A stretch of DNA of 57,146 nucleotides from NCBI RefSeq assembly GCF_021699195.1, contig NZ_SSXE01000036.1, positions 1 to 57,146 on the forward strand, written 5' to 3'. Made by a program: the position numbers and the translations under genes. Within the stretch, counting starts at the first letter, position 1; each line of letters begins with the position of its first letter. The notes below the pieces were generated by a model, which was given only the letters and a program-made list of their open reading frames with translations, did no database searches and had not been told where the DNA came from. Shown one piece after another: positions 26,801 through 34,251 of the stretch. The DNA comes from Nonomuraea sp. MG754425 (GTDB lineage Bacteria; Actinomycetota; Actinomycetes; Streptosporangiales; Streptosporangiaceae).

Positions 26801-27021
26801 GTGGACAACCACGTCACGATGCCCGGCGGCACCAGGAACAGCACGTGCCAGGGCATCTCCACCGGCACGCCCACCAGGACCAGCAGGAGCGACCACGGGA
26901 CGAACACCCCGACGAACACGCCGATCCAGACGATCGGCAACGGCATCGGCAGGCGTAGGTCGTACAGCTTGTAGAGCCGCTTCTCGATGCGCCAGATGTT
27001 CGTATACGTGGGCAGGTCCAC
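23863..27021 (-). CDS. TcpE-like membrane domain fused through a long repeat linker to a ParA/MinD-like domain
   Basis: 1052 residues from GTG 27021 (VDLPTYTNIWRIEKRLYKLYDL), chosen for GAGGAGG 5 bases upstream. Residues 1-110 resemble the TcpE/PrgI class of conjugation membrane proteins, with two helices (LPIVWIGVFVGVFVPWSLLLVLV and HVLFLVPPGIVTWL). Residues about 110-740 are disordered, with MGAE repeats near 270-287 and a decapeptide repeat region (GREAARGDDA-like) near 590-710. The C-terminal ~270 residues are MinD/ParA-like (IVVLGCTGGAGQTTTALMLG, VAVDANTGGGTL, LAVIDPAAAL). In the Walker A the catalytic Lys is replaced by Gln (GGAGQTT), so ATPase activity is doubtful. It likely ties the machine to a cytoplasmic positioning or gating function. 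Confidence 0.75.
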   Translation of the reverse strand: MDLPTYTNIWRIEKRLYKLYDLRLPMPLPIVWIGVFVGVFVPWSLLLVLVGVPVEMPWHVLFLVPPGIVTWLSTRPVIEGKRLTELLESQLRYLGQPKAWYRLAPSPEPETVTFSGRVWRTGPARVKSKGPGKVRVRQRKREGQRIAGPRQVRPAVAAAAAAATQAPVAEPPARTGWGTRRRGTAPALRSHVRQGAAAPAPTTGVAPVWREEGASGGAGRRPERALLDEVVGATRAAVPAESREPVDAAGPVSAGDVHDSPERGDERWASAVAHAEMGAEMGAEMGAEALAAHEVGVPIRTAESRKPAAGKPIDTEALRRLRRLAASAGAPADTGERAETGTRRPPARHQDDAARDQHRKGQPPRLAPGLLSGTQGVWPPLDPNAKPLPRLGAQQTADVPGDGDVAPRPGDTPPARAGDGAAAGSAGHGPDTVAGDHDTAAPVAGDLAEPVDDGRATVVAGEPAIRRPDAGDPEVPGDQMVARAPEIAAHDETAAPGDGARAASEHDQAAAHDDGVASGPEPPARDETAPDHSDTPVTERRTRTGRRRRPAADESQTVSRLTGPVDAEHEPAPEVTPRPAPEPEAAPSQAAHGDDAEHEARHGDEVGREARHDGDAGRAAAPAVHTGREAAQGGDAGREVVRVEHAGREVARGDDAGREAWHGDEAGREAARGDDAGREGARDERAGREAARGDEVARDERVGREVAYGDEARPRDGQPGDLVTPVPGPRPGEGRVRRIESVVGRDSGGWRRIAQVVVGGGGVRTDGSEIDEARARAVFGGSRRIVVLGCTGGAGQTTTALMLGHAFAQYRDDRIVAVDANTGGGTLTSKIQPETPETLTSLLSGLDRVSGYLTMRGYTTRTASGLEVISADTDAGAEQRLADRSFFSDHRLGESMRLLDRHYKLAVIDPAAALAARLLPYADQLVLVVPASEEASEAVAMTYEWLDGHGCAELRRRAVMVVNGVSRRSMTDVEQAESVARGRCRAIVRVPWEDDLAPGGAEVVDPGQLRAAGRRAYLALAGVVVAGFAAQSVRPSEEELASDPPGTRIGER
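24890..25250. repeat. degenerate ~30-bp tandem repeats in the TcpE-ParA linker
   Basis: About a dozen imperfect 30-bp units (plus-strand core CGCCTCACGCCCGGCGTC) encode a charged decapeptide (GREAARGDDA-like) in the disordered linker. Such arrays change copy number readily. Boundaries are approximate. Confidence 0.7.
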
Positions 27022-27078
27022 CCGGTCCTCCTCCTCTCCACCCGCTCGTTCATGACCGCCGGAGAGCGGTCTCAACCC

Positions 27079-27366
27079 TTATCTGATGCCCAGTGCGCCC
27101 GCGATCGCCCGCGCCGTCACCTCGATGATGTTGGGCACGTAGAAGATCACTCCGATGGCCACGGCGAGTATCAGGAACTGCACGAAACGCGTGATCTCCC
27201 GGGTGAAGAGGAAGAACAGCGCGACCACGGAGACGACCACGAGGAACAACGGGGCGAAGAAGGCGCGCAGGAAGTCGGCGAGCCCGCCCGTGTCAATGCC
27301 GGTCGTCGGGGACCCCGGCGTCGGCGTCAGCTCGATCAAGTTGAGCAATATGGTGTTAAGCGTCAC
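27079..27366 (-). CDS. small two-helix membrane protein of the T4SS-like locus
   Basis: 95 residues from GTG 27366, with AGGAGGA five bases upstream. Two hydrophobic segments (FFAPLFLVVVSVVALFFLF and FVQFLILAVAIGVIFYVPNII) are joined by a short basic/acidic turn (TREITRF). Size and topology recall VirB2/VirB3/TrbC-type small subunits, but sequence alone does not prove this. It sits between the TcpC-like gene (44 bases upstream) and the TcpE-ParA gene (57 bases downstream). Confidence 0.75.
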   Translation of the reverse strand: MTLNTILLNLIELTPTPGSPTTGIDTGGLADFLRAFFAPLFLVVVSVVALFFLFTREITRFVQFLILAVAIGVIFYVPNIIEVTARAIAGALGIR

Positions 27367-27410
27367 TTTTGTCCTCCTGGGGGGTACCGATCAGCGGCGC
27401 GGCCGTGCCT

Positions 27411-28427
27411 CTACCCGACGACGCGGCTACCGCCGCGGATGTCGGCGACGAACCACTTGTCGCCCTGCTTTTCCACGGTCAGGCGATAGGCCTGCTCCAA
27501 CGTCCCGCCGACCGCGGCCGGGTCGGTGGCGTTGGGGGAGGGCGGCGTGTCACCGTTGGGCACGGCCCACACCACCACCGCCTGGATCTCCCGGGTGGCA
27601 CCCCCCACAGGCACCACGACTTCCTTGAGCTGCGAGAAGGTGAACGTGCCGCCGAAGCTGGGCAGGCTCTTGCCGGCGGCGACGTAGCGCTGCAGGCCGG
27701 CGGCGTCACCGGAGGCGTATTCCTTGAAGAAGCCCTCCAGTTGAGGTTTGAGCTCGGCCGCCGCCGCGTCGTCGGTCTCCGGCGCGGCCACCTGCGGGAG
27801 GTCGGCCGGGGCCGGGGCGGGCAGGATCGCCGGGCGGCCCGCCACGACGAAGCGCCCTCCGGCGTCGTCGCCTGAGTAGTAGATCGGCACCGACAGCATC
27901 ATCCGGCGCGGGCCCGACTGGAACGCCACGCTGACCACGGCGTTCTGGGCGTCGCTCGGCTCGATGTCGTACGGCTGGATCGCGACGGCCGCCAGCTTGC
28001 CGTAACCGTCCCAGCCCATCTGCGGGTCCATGCCCTGGGCCAGGAACGCCGCGAGCTTGTTGGACCTGCTCCCCGCGTCGTCGGGGCTGAAATTCAGATA
28101 GACCCCCGCGAACTGTGCGGCGAAAGCCATGCCGCGTTCACCGGGGAATCCCTTGTCGGCCTGAGTGGCAGGATTGGCCACCACAGCCCCTGGCTGGGTA
28201 AATCGCTCAAATGGGGCACGAACCCCATTCACCACAATAACGATGATAAGTGCCCAGAGAATGATGCGGCCGGTCCACACCAGCCACCGTCCGCCACCAC
28301 CCGACCAGCCACCGCGCCGCGGCCGGCGAGGCGGCGGCGCCTCGAAGTCAGCCGTATCAAGGGTTGCGGAAAGGCCGGGCCCGTCAGCGATCCGAGGATC
28401 GTGCTGGACGGTAGACCTACGAGCCAT
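27411..28427 (-). CDS. TcpC-like conjugation protein (double VirB8/NTF2 fold)
   Basis: 338 residues from ATG 28427 (MARRSTVQ), with GGAGG four bases upstream; the GTG three bases earlier is too close to the site. A basic N-terminus and one membrane helix (WTGRIILWALIIVIVVNGV) lead to about 270 extracytoplasmic residues containing two NTF2-like units (AFAAQFAGVYLNFSPDD... and LKPQLEGFFKEYASGDAAGLQRYVAAG...). This matches TcpC of clostridial conjugation systems (family knowledge), a bitopic core component. It is the first gene of the T4SS-like block. Confidence 0.85.
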   Translation of the reverse strand: MARRSTVQHDPRIADGPGLSATLDTADFEAPPPRRPRRGGWSGGGGRWLVWTGRIILWALIIVIVVNGVRAPFERFTQPGAVVANPATQADKGFPGERGMAFAAQFAGVYLNFSPDDAGSRSNKLAAFLAQGMDPQMGWDGYGKLAAVAIQPYDIEPSDAQNAVVSVAFQSGPRRMMLSVPIYYSGDDAGGRFVVAGRPAILPAPAPADLPQVAAPETDDAAAAELKPQLEGFFKEYASGDAAGLQRYVAAGKSLPSFGGTFTFSQLKEVVVPVGGATREIQAVVVWAVPNGDTPPSPNATDPAAVGGTLEQAYRLTVEKQGDKWFVADIRGGSRVVG

Positions 28428-28758
28428 CACGCCTCCGCTCGCGCCGATCCCCCCGGCTGGCGCGGTGTCGTCCGTTGCCGATCCCCATCATCCGCGGTGA
28501 AGTAGTCACCCTATCCGGTCTCCGCCATTGTTCCAGGAAAGCCACGCCCATGCTGCGGCATGACGGTCCCCACCGGCAAACCGGGCCCACCTGACAGGCC
28601 ACGCCGTCGATTCCTGTCACTTCCCGGTGGAATGGCCTTTTGACCAGGCCAGACGCCTAAAATCGCATAGCCGGGCGGCCACGGATTCCTGTCCAAAACA
28701 GGCATGGACCTGTCTCGACCTGCGGAATCGGCATGGATCTGAACCCGGGAGGCCCCCG
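28428..28758. other. intergenic region upstream of the T4SS-like block
   Basis: About 330 bases without a supported gene. It should hold the promoter for the minus-strand block. GGTGA-CTACT-TCACC (minus strand, about 28495-28509) next to a TAGGGT-like -10 (28513 to 28508) is a possible promoter/operator, but the -35 is poor. Nothing else convincing is seen. Confidence 0.35.
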
Positions 28759-29058
28759 TCAGGCCGGCTCGGGATCCTGGCTCGTACGCGCCTGACGCCT
28801 GCTGTGCAGGTCGACGACGGTCGGCCGCACCGCGCGCTCCAGGGAGCCGCGCAGGTCCGCCAGCATCTCGGCGGGCTCGCGCTCCCGCATCCGGGTGGCC
28901 ATCTCGTTACGCTCGTCCACTTTCCTGCGGAGATACGCCTCGCGGTTGACGCGCAGGCCGTACATGAGCTCGACCCGGATGAGGGCCAGCTCCTCCTCGA
29001 GCGTGATGCCCGCGAGCGTGGGCGCCGAGCGTCGTTTCCGGATGATGCGACGGAACAT
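28759..29058 (-). CDS. small charged helical hypothetical protein
   Basis: 99 residues from ATG 29058 (MFRRIIRKRRSAP), chosen because GGGAGG precedes it at a normal distance. The product is rich in Arg/Glu with long predicted helices (ITLEEELALIRVELMYGLRVNREAYLRRKVDERNEMATRM...), giving coiled-coil potential. No membrane helix or known domain is seen. Function unknown. Confidence 0.65.
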   Translation of the reverse strand: MFRRIIRKRRSAPTLAGITLEEELALIRVELMYGLRVNREAYLRRKVDERNEMATRMREREPAEMLADLRGSLERAVRPTVVDLHSRRQARTSQDPEPA

Positions 29059-29252
29059 GAGGGCCTCCCGAGTCAGCGTGAACGCCGTGACGATTCGACG
29101 CGCGGGGGCCCAAAGTGGTTGACGCATCGCCCGCCCCGGCGACAAACGCAGGGTCGCCTCCGGGGCATCAGACGTCCAAGGGGGCCTCGCCGCCGTCCGC
29201 CGTCGGTAACCTACCGTAGCGAATGATCGCTCTACGTGATTGGACTCATGAC

Positions 29253-29450
29253 ATGCGACGATTCGCCGCGGCACTCGCGCCCGCCGCCGTGCTCACCGCG
29301 TACGCCCTCATCGGCGCCCCGGCCACCGCCGCGCCCGCCTGGGTGACCACCGACGAGTGCCTCGACGGCGGCGGCAAGCTCACCCCCGTCGGCAGGGGCA
29401 AGGCCATCTGCAGCGGCGGCACCTGGGACCAGCAGCTCATCCACGGCTGA
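29253..29450 (+). CDS. small secreted two-cysteine protein
   Basis: 65 residues from ATG 29253 (MRRFAAALAPAAVLTAY). A start at 29223 would add 10 residues; neither has a clear ribosome-binding site. A signal peptide ending near APATAAPA leaves a mature peptide of about 35 residues. Two cysteines (TDECLDGGGKL and AICSGGTWDQQ) could form a disulfide. Similar short secreted peptides with a CxxGGG...CxGG pattern occur in actinomycetes (from memory). Role unknown. Confidence 0.6.
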   Translation: MRRFAAALAPAAVLTAYALIGAPATAAPAWVTTDECLDGGGKLTPVGRGKAICSGGTWDQQLIHG

Positions 29451-29494
29451 CGGCGCCCTGCCGGGCGGCCGGAAGACTCTTCCCGCCGCCCAAG

Positions 29495-30571
29495 TCAGAC
29501 GTTGAAGCGGAACTCCACGACGTCACCGTCGCGCATGACGTAGTCCTTGCCCTCGATCCTGGCCTTGCCCGCCGAACGGGCGCCGGCGATCGAGCCGATC
29601 TCCACCAGGTCGCCGAAGGAGACGACCTCAGCCTTGATGAAGCCGCGCTGGAAGTCGGTGTGGATGACGCCCGCCGCCTCGGGCGCCGTGGCGCCCCTGC
29701 GGATCGTCCAGGCCCTGGTCTCCTTCGGCCCGGCCGTCAGGTACGTCTGCAGGCCCAGCGTCTCGAAGCCGACCCTGGCGAGCTGGCGCAGGCCCGACTC
29801 CTCCTGGCCCACCGACTGCAGCAGCTCCAGCGCCTCCTCCTCGTCGAGCTCGACCAGCTCGGACTCGATCTTGGCATCGAGGAAGACCGCCTCGGCCGGG
29901 GCGACCAGGGCCGAGAGCTGCTCCCTGAGCGCGGCGTCGGTCAGCTCGTCGGCGTCGAGGTTGAACACGTACAGGAACGGCTTGGCCGTCAGCAGGTGCA
30001 GCTCGCGCAGCTCGTCGCGGTCGAGACCGCTCTCGAAGACGGTCTTGCCGGTCTCCAGGACGGCCAGGGCGGCCTCCGCGGCCTCCAGGGCGGCCTTCTT
30101 GTCCTTGTTGTTGCGCGCCTCCTTCTGCAAGCGCGGGACGGCCTTCTCGACCGTCTGGAGGTCGGCCATGATCAGCTCGGTGTTGATGGTCTCGATGTCG
30201 CGCTTGGGGGAGATGTCGCCGTCCACGTGCGTGACGTCGGGATCGGCGAAGACGCGGATGACCTGGCAGATCGCGTCGGTGTCGCGGATGTTGGCGAGGA
30301 ACTGGTTGCCCCTGCCCTGCCCCTCCGACGCCCCCTTGACCAGGCCCGCGATGTCGACGAACTCGACCTTGGCGGGCAGGATCCGGGCCGAGCCGAAGAT
30401 CTCGGCCAGCACGGGCAGCCGGTCGTCGGGCACGCCGACGATGCCGACGTTGGGCTCGATGGTGGCGAACGGATAGTTCGCCGCGAGCGCGTTGCCGGTC
30501 TTGGTCAGCGCGTTGAAGAGCGTGGACTTACCGACGTTGGGCAGGCCGACGATGCCGATGGAGAGACTCAC
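29495..30571 (-). CDS. ychF: YchF/OLA1 family P-loop ATPase
   Basis: 358 residues from GTG 30571 (VSLSIGIVGLPNVGKST). The P-loop GLPNVGKST is at residues 8-16, switch region FVDIAGLVKGAS follows, and the nucleotide-specificity motif reads FNLD rather than NKxD, in keeping with ATP preference in this family. A helical coiled-coil insert (KAVPRLQKEARNNKDKKAALEAAEAAL) and a C-terminal TGS-like domain (AWTIRRGATAPEAAGVIHTDF, YVMRDGDVVEFRFNV) complete the family layout. Length is normal. A TAAACT hexamer 8 bases before the start could give a leaderless mRNA. YchF binds ribosomes and modulates stress responses. Confidence 0.95.
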   Translation of the reverse strand: MSLSIGIVGLPNVGKSTLFNALTKTGNALAANYPFATIEPNVGIVGVPDDRLPVLAEIFGSARILPAKVEFVDIAGLVKGASEGQGRGNQFLANIRDTDAICQVIRVFADPDVTHVDGDISPKRDIETINTELIMADLQTVEKAVPRLQKEARNNKDKKAALEAAEAALAVLETGKTVFESGLDRDELRELHLLTAKPFLYVFNLDADELTDAALREQLSALVAPAEAVFLDAKIESELVELDEEEALELLQSVGQEESGLRQLARVGFETLGLQTYLTAGPKETRAWTIRRGATAPEAAGVIHTDFQRGFIKAEVVSFGDLVEIGSIAGARSAGKARIEGKDYVMRDGDVVEFRFNV

Positions 30572-30582
30572 GGACAGCGAGT

Positions 30583-31299
30583 TTACTTGCTGAGTACGTC
30601 CAGACAGGTAACCGGACGATTGCCCTCGTCGGCGCGCAGGTAGCGGCGCGCGCCCGCCGGGCAGGCCGAGGGCGCGCGCTCGAACGACAGCACCTTCGCC
30701 CAGGCGTGCGGGGAGTCGCACGGCACCCGGCCGACGGCCGACCTGGCGATCACGTCGGTGGCGGGCTCGGCCACGCAGTCGCCGACGTCGAGGACCTGAC
30801 CGCCCCGGCCCAGGCAGATGACCTGGGAACCGCCGTCGAGGGTGTCGAGGGTGCCCTCGGGACAGGCCGCGGCGTCGGGGGTGAGGGCGAGCGCCCTGCC
30901 GTGCCAGCCGGGCCGGGCGCAGGCCCGCTCCAGGCCGTCCAGCGTGACGCAGTCGCCCGGACGGAGCACCCCGCCGCCCGCGCCGGGATCGCCGGGGTGC
31001 GGCTCCAGGAAGTTGCGCACGCACGCCGTGCGGCCCGAGCCGACCCGCAGGACGTCGTCGGTGTCCGCGGGGCAGTCGCCCGGCCCCGGCGGGTCGGGGG
31101 CCATCGCCACCACCTCGGCCTCGCCGCCGTTGCACGCCGTCAGCGCCAGCTTGTCCGTGACGCACGCGCCGGGCGTCCAGCGCAGCACCGGACGCGGTTG
31201 CGCCCCCTCCCTCGCGCCCGCGATGACCGCGCCGGCCAGCGCCAGGAGCGCGACCACCAGGGCGGCGACCGCGGCGGCCAGCTTCGGTCGCGTATCCAT
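30583..31299 (-). CDS. membrane-anchored cysteine-rich extracellular protein
   Basis: 238 residues from ATG 31299 (MDTRPKLAAAVAALVV). One N-terminal helix (AAAVAALVVALLALAGAVIAG) and then an extracytoplasmic part with about a dozen cysteines spaced in repeated units such as PGDCPADTDD, RTACVRNF, PGDCVTLDGLERAC, AACPEGTLD, QVICLGRGG and SACPAGARR. The repeated CxxG.../GDC patterns suggest three or four internal disulfide-bonded repeats. No known domain is recognised. It lies 11 bases upstream of ychF on the same strand. Confidence 0.7.
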   Translation of the reverse strand: MDTRPKLAAAVAALVVALLALAGAVIAGAREGAQPRPVLRWTPGACVTDKLALTACNGGEAEVVAMAPDPPGPGDCPADTDDVLRVGSGRTACVRNFLEPHPGDPGAGGGVLRPGDCVTLDGLERACARPGWHGRALALTPDAAACPEGTLDTLDGGSQVICLGRGGQVLDVGDCVAEPATDVIARSAVGRVPCDSPHAWAKVLSFERAPSACPAGARRYLRADEGNRPVTCLDVLSK

Positions 31300-31394
31300 C
31301 CCAGTACTGTGCGTGACGGGCGTCAGGGCGCACAAGCGGAACGACCAAGCGTGTCGGGAAGATTCGCGCCCCGTCTCCTGCGATCATCAATGGA

Positions 31395-32651
31395 GTGGAT
31401 GTCGTGTCGCTTCTCATCGGTATCGCCATCGGGCTGCTCGTGGGCTTCCTGGTGGCCAGGACACGCGCCGCGGTCCGGGTGGCCGAGGCCGACGCGCGGG
31501 CCAGGTCGTCCGCCGAGAAGCTGGTCTACGTCGAGGAACAGCTCGCCGAGCGGTTCCAGGCCCTTTCCACGCGGGCGCTCGACGTCAACAACGTCCGGTT
31601 CCTGGAACTGGCCGAGACCCGGTTCTCGGCCAGCCGCGCGGAGGCCGCGGGCGATCTGGAGCAGCGCAGGCAGGCCGTCGAGCACCTGGTCGAGCCGCTG
31701 AAGGACGCGCTGGCCCGGGTCGAGGCGCAGCTACGCGACACCGAGTCGGGGCAGCGCGCGGCGCGCGCGGAGCTGACCAAGCAGATGGAGTTCGTCCGCC
31801 AGAGCAACGAGCAGCTCCGTTCCCAGACCACCGCCCTGGTGCGCGCCCTGCAGCGGCCCGAGGCCCGGGGCCGGTGGGGCGAACTGCAGTTGCGCAGGGT
31901 CGCCGAGATCTCCGGCATGCAGCACCACTGCGACTTCGAGGAGCAGGTCACCGAGGGCTCCATGCGGCCCGACATGGTCGTCAGGCTCGCCGGGGGCAAG
32001 AACGTCGTGGTCGACTCCAAGGTCTCCCTGGCCGCCTACCTGGAGGCCGCCGAGGCGGCGGACGAGTCGCTCGCCTCCGTACGCCTCGACGCGCACGCCA
32101 GGCACGTACGCGAGCACATCGACCGGCTGGCGGCCAAGGCGTACTGGCAGGGGTTCAACCCGTCGCCGGAGTTCGTGGTGCTGTTCATCCCCGGGGAGGC
32201 GTTCCTGGCCCCGGCCCTCGAACGCGATCCCGGCATGCTGGAGTACGCGATGACGCGGCGCGTGCACATCGCCACCCCGACGACGCTGATCACGATGTTG
32301 CGCACCGCCCACTACGCCTGGCAGCAGGCCGCGCTGAGCGAGAACGCGCGGGCGGTCTTCGAGCTGGGCAAGGAGCTGTACGAGCGGCTGTCCTCCCTGG
32401 GCAGGAACGTCGAGTCGCTCGGCCGGGCGCTGACGCGGGCCGTGGAGGCGTACAACAAGTCGGTGGGGTCGCTCGAAAGCCGCGTCCTGGTCACCGCTCG
32501 CAAACTGCACGATCTCGGGGTCGTCGAGGGCGATCTCGACTCCCCCGAGATGCTCGACGGGCTCCCCAGGCCCCTGGCCTCCCCCGAACTGCTCGAAACC
32601 CCATCTCTGATTTCCCACGCGAACGGTAAGTTGGCAGGCGGGTCGCAGTAA
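31395..32651 (+). CDS. rmuC: RmuC family DNA recombination protein
   Basis: 418 residues from GTG 31395; GTG 31404 is an alternative with better spacing to GGAG. An N-terminal membrane helix (VVSLLIGIAIGLLVGFLVA) is followed by a long coiled coil (about residues 25-150). The RmuC domain has RGRWGELQLRRVAEISGM, MRPDMVVRLAGGKNVVVDSKV (the PD-(D/E)xK-like core) and VVLFIPGEAFL. RmuC limits recombination at inverted repeats. Upstream of a DUF6542-like gene, an arrangement common in this clade. Confidence 0.92.
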   Translation: MDVVSLLIGIAIGLLVGFLVARTRAAVRVAEADARARSSAEKLVYVEEQLAERFQALSTRALDVNNVRFLELAETRFSASRAEAAGDLEQRRQAVEHLVEPLKDALARVEAQLRDTESGQRAARAELTKQMEFVRQSNEQLRSQTTALVRALQRPEARGRWGELQLRRVAEISGMQHHCDFEEQVTEGSMRPDMVVRLAGGKNVVVDSKVSLAAYLEAAEAADESLASVRLDAHARHVREHIDRLAAKAYWQGFNPSPEFVVLFIPGEAFLAPALERDPGMLEYAMTRRVHIATPTTLITMLRTAHYAWQQAALSENARAVFELGKELYERLSSLGRNVESLGRALTRAVEAYNKSVGSLESRVLVTARKLHDLGVVEGDLDSPEMLDGLPRPLASPELLETPSLISHANGKLAGGSQ

Positions 32652-32665
32652 ATGGGGGTGGGCGA

Positions 32666-33175
32666 GTGGGTGAGAAGGGCAGGCGTCCTGCCGTCAGACT
32701 GACCGCACGCGGCGCCATCGCGCTCGCCTTGGTCGCCACTCTGGCGGGCTACGTGCTGACGGCTCTGCTCGGCGTCGACCACATCGTGGGCGCGGCGTTC
32801 GTGCTGGCCAGCGCGCTCGGCGCGGTGCTGGTCAACCGGCGCGAGCTGCTGTCGCTGGTGGTCACGCCGCCGCTGGTGTTCTTCTGCGCCACGTTGTTCG
32901 TCGAGCTGGGGCGGGCGTTCGGCTCGGTGTCGATCGTGCAGTCGCTGGCGCTCGGGCTCTACACGTCGATGACGCGCGGGGCGCCGTGGCTGTTCGCGGG
33001 CTCGGCTCTGGTGCTGGGCGTCGCGTGGCGGCGCGGACTCCGCGACAACGTCCGCGAGCTGCGGGAAGAGCTGAAGGCGGGCGCGGAGGTGTCGCGCCCG
33101 CGCCAGCCGTTCGTGCCGGAGCCCGAAGGTTACTTCGAGCCCAAGGTGTACGGCACCCCGCGCGGCGAGGACTGA
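32666..33175 (+). CDS. small membrane protein, DUF6542-like
   Basis: 169 residues from GTG 32666, 14 bases after rmuC. Three to four membrane helices (IALALVATLAGYVLTALLG; IVGAAFVLASALGAVLV; SLVVTPPLVFFCATLFVEL; APWLFAGSALVLGVAW), then a charged cytoplasmic tail with LREELKAGAEV and PEGYFEPKVYG. The family name is from memory of this neighbourhood between rmuC and ispH. Function unknown. Confidence 0.75.
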   Translation: MGEKGRRPAVRLTARGAIALALVATLAGYVLTALLGVDHIVGAAFVLASALGAVLVNRRELLSLVVTPPLVFFCATLFVELGRAFGSVSIVQSLALGLYTSMTRGAPWLFAGSALVLGVAWRRGLRDNVRELREELKAGAEVSRPRQPFVPEPEGYFEPKVYGTPRGED

Positions 33176-33184
33176 CCGCCGCGG

Positions 33185-34150
33185 CTAGGAGGCGCGCAGG
33201 TCCTTGCGCAGCTCGTGGGGCAGGGCGAAGCGCATGTGCTCCTCCACCGGCTCGACCTCGGTCACCTCGCCGTAGCCGTGCCTGGCCAGCCGGGCCAGCA
33301 CCTCCGCCACCAGTTCCTCCGGCACCGATGCGCCGCTGGTGACGCCGACCGTGGTGACGCCCTCGAACCACTCGTCGCGGATGAAGTCGGCGTTGTCGAC
33401 CAGGTACGACTCCCGCGCGCCGTAGTCCTTGGCCACCTCGACCAGGCGCTTGGAGTTGGAGGAGTTCTCGGAGCCGACCACGATGACGAGCTCGGACTCG
33501 GCCGCGATCTCCTTGACCGCGACCTGGCGGTTCTGGGTGGCGTAGCAGATGTCGTCGCTGGGCGGGTCGATGAGTGTCGGGAAGCGCTGCTTGAGCCGGG
33601 CCACGGTCTCGGTGGTCTCGTCGACCGACAGCGTGGTCTGCGACAGCCACACCAGCTTGCTCGGGTCCTTGACCCGCACCTGGTCGACCGCGTCGAGCCC
33701 GTCGACGAGCTGGATGTGGTCGGGGGCCTCGCCCGAGGTGCCCTCGACCTCCTCGTGCCCCTCGTGCCCGATCAGCAGGATGTCGTAGTCGTTGGCCGCG
33801 AACCTCTTGGCCTCGTTGTGCACCTTCGTGACCAGCGGGCAGGTGGCGTCGATGGTGCGCAGCCCGCGCTGCCTGGCCTCCTCGTGCACGGCCGGCGAGA
33901 CGCCGTGGGCCGAGAACACGACGATCTCCCCCTCCGGCACCTCCTCGGTCTCGTCGACGAAGATGGCGCCCCTGGCCTCGAGCGTCTTGACGACGTGGGT
34001 GTTGTGCACGATCTGCTTACGGACGTAGATCGGGGCGCCGTACTGTTCCAGAGCCTTCTCGACCGCTACCACGGCTCGATCGACTCCGGCACAGTAGCCC
34101 CGCGGCTTGGCGACGAGGACTCGGCGGGAAGAGGGGGTCTGGGGCTCCAT
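33185..34150 (-). CDS. ispH: 4-hydroxy-3-methylbut-2-enyl diphosphate reductase
   Basis: 321 residues from ATG 34150 ([15 protein letters not shown]). A TAGCAT hexamer seven bases before this ATG would fit a -10 of a leaderless mRNA. Last step of the MEP isoprenoid pathway, making IPP and DMAPP. The three cluster cysteines are present ([25 protein letters not shown]), as are conserved histidines ([21 protein letters not shown]) and the [10 protein letters not shown] motif. Its neighbours (lipid-droplet-type gene, xseA) match the mycobacterial lytB2 region. Confidence 0.96.
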   Translation of the reverse strand: MEPQTPSSRRVLVAKPRGYCAGVDRAVVAVEKALEQYGAPIYVRKQIVHNTHVVKTLEARGAIFVDETEEVPEGEIVVFSAHGVSPAVHEEARQRGLRTIDATCPLVTKVHNEAKRFAANDYDILLIGHEGHEEVEGTSGEAPDHIQLVDGLDAVDQVRVKDPSKLVWLSQTTLSVDETTETVARLKQRFPTLIDPPSDDICYATQNRQVAVKEIAAESELVIVVGSENSSNSKRLVEVAKDYGARESYLVDNADFIRDEWFEGVTTVGVTSGASVPEELVAEVLARLARHGYGEVTEVEPVEEHMRFALPHELRKDLRAS

Positions 34151-34251
34151 ACTTTCTATGCTACGTGGAGCGGCCATCTGGCCCGCCCGTGCGTGGTTGT
34201 CCACGGTTTGCCAGACTAGCCGTCCAATACTGACCTCCCAGGGAGACGTAC

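Noticed and set aside
28640..28663. TTGACC...TAAAAT as a plus-strand promoter
   Set aside because: The spacer is only 12 bases, and the next plus-strand gene is 600 bases away.
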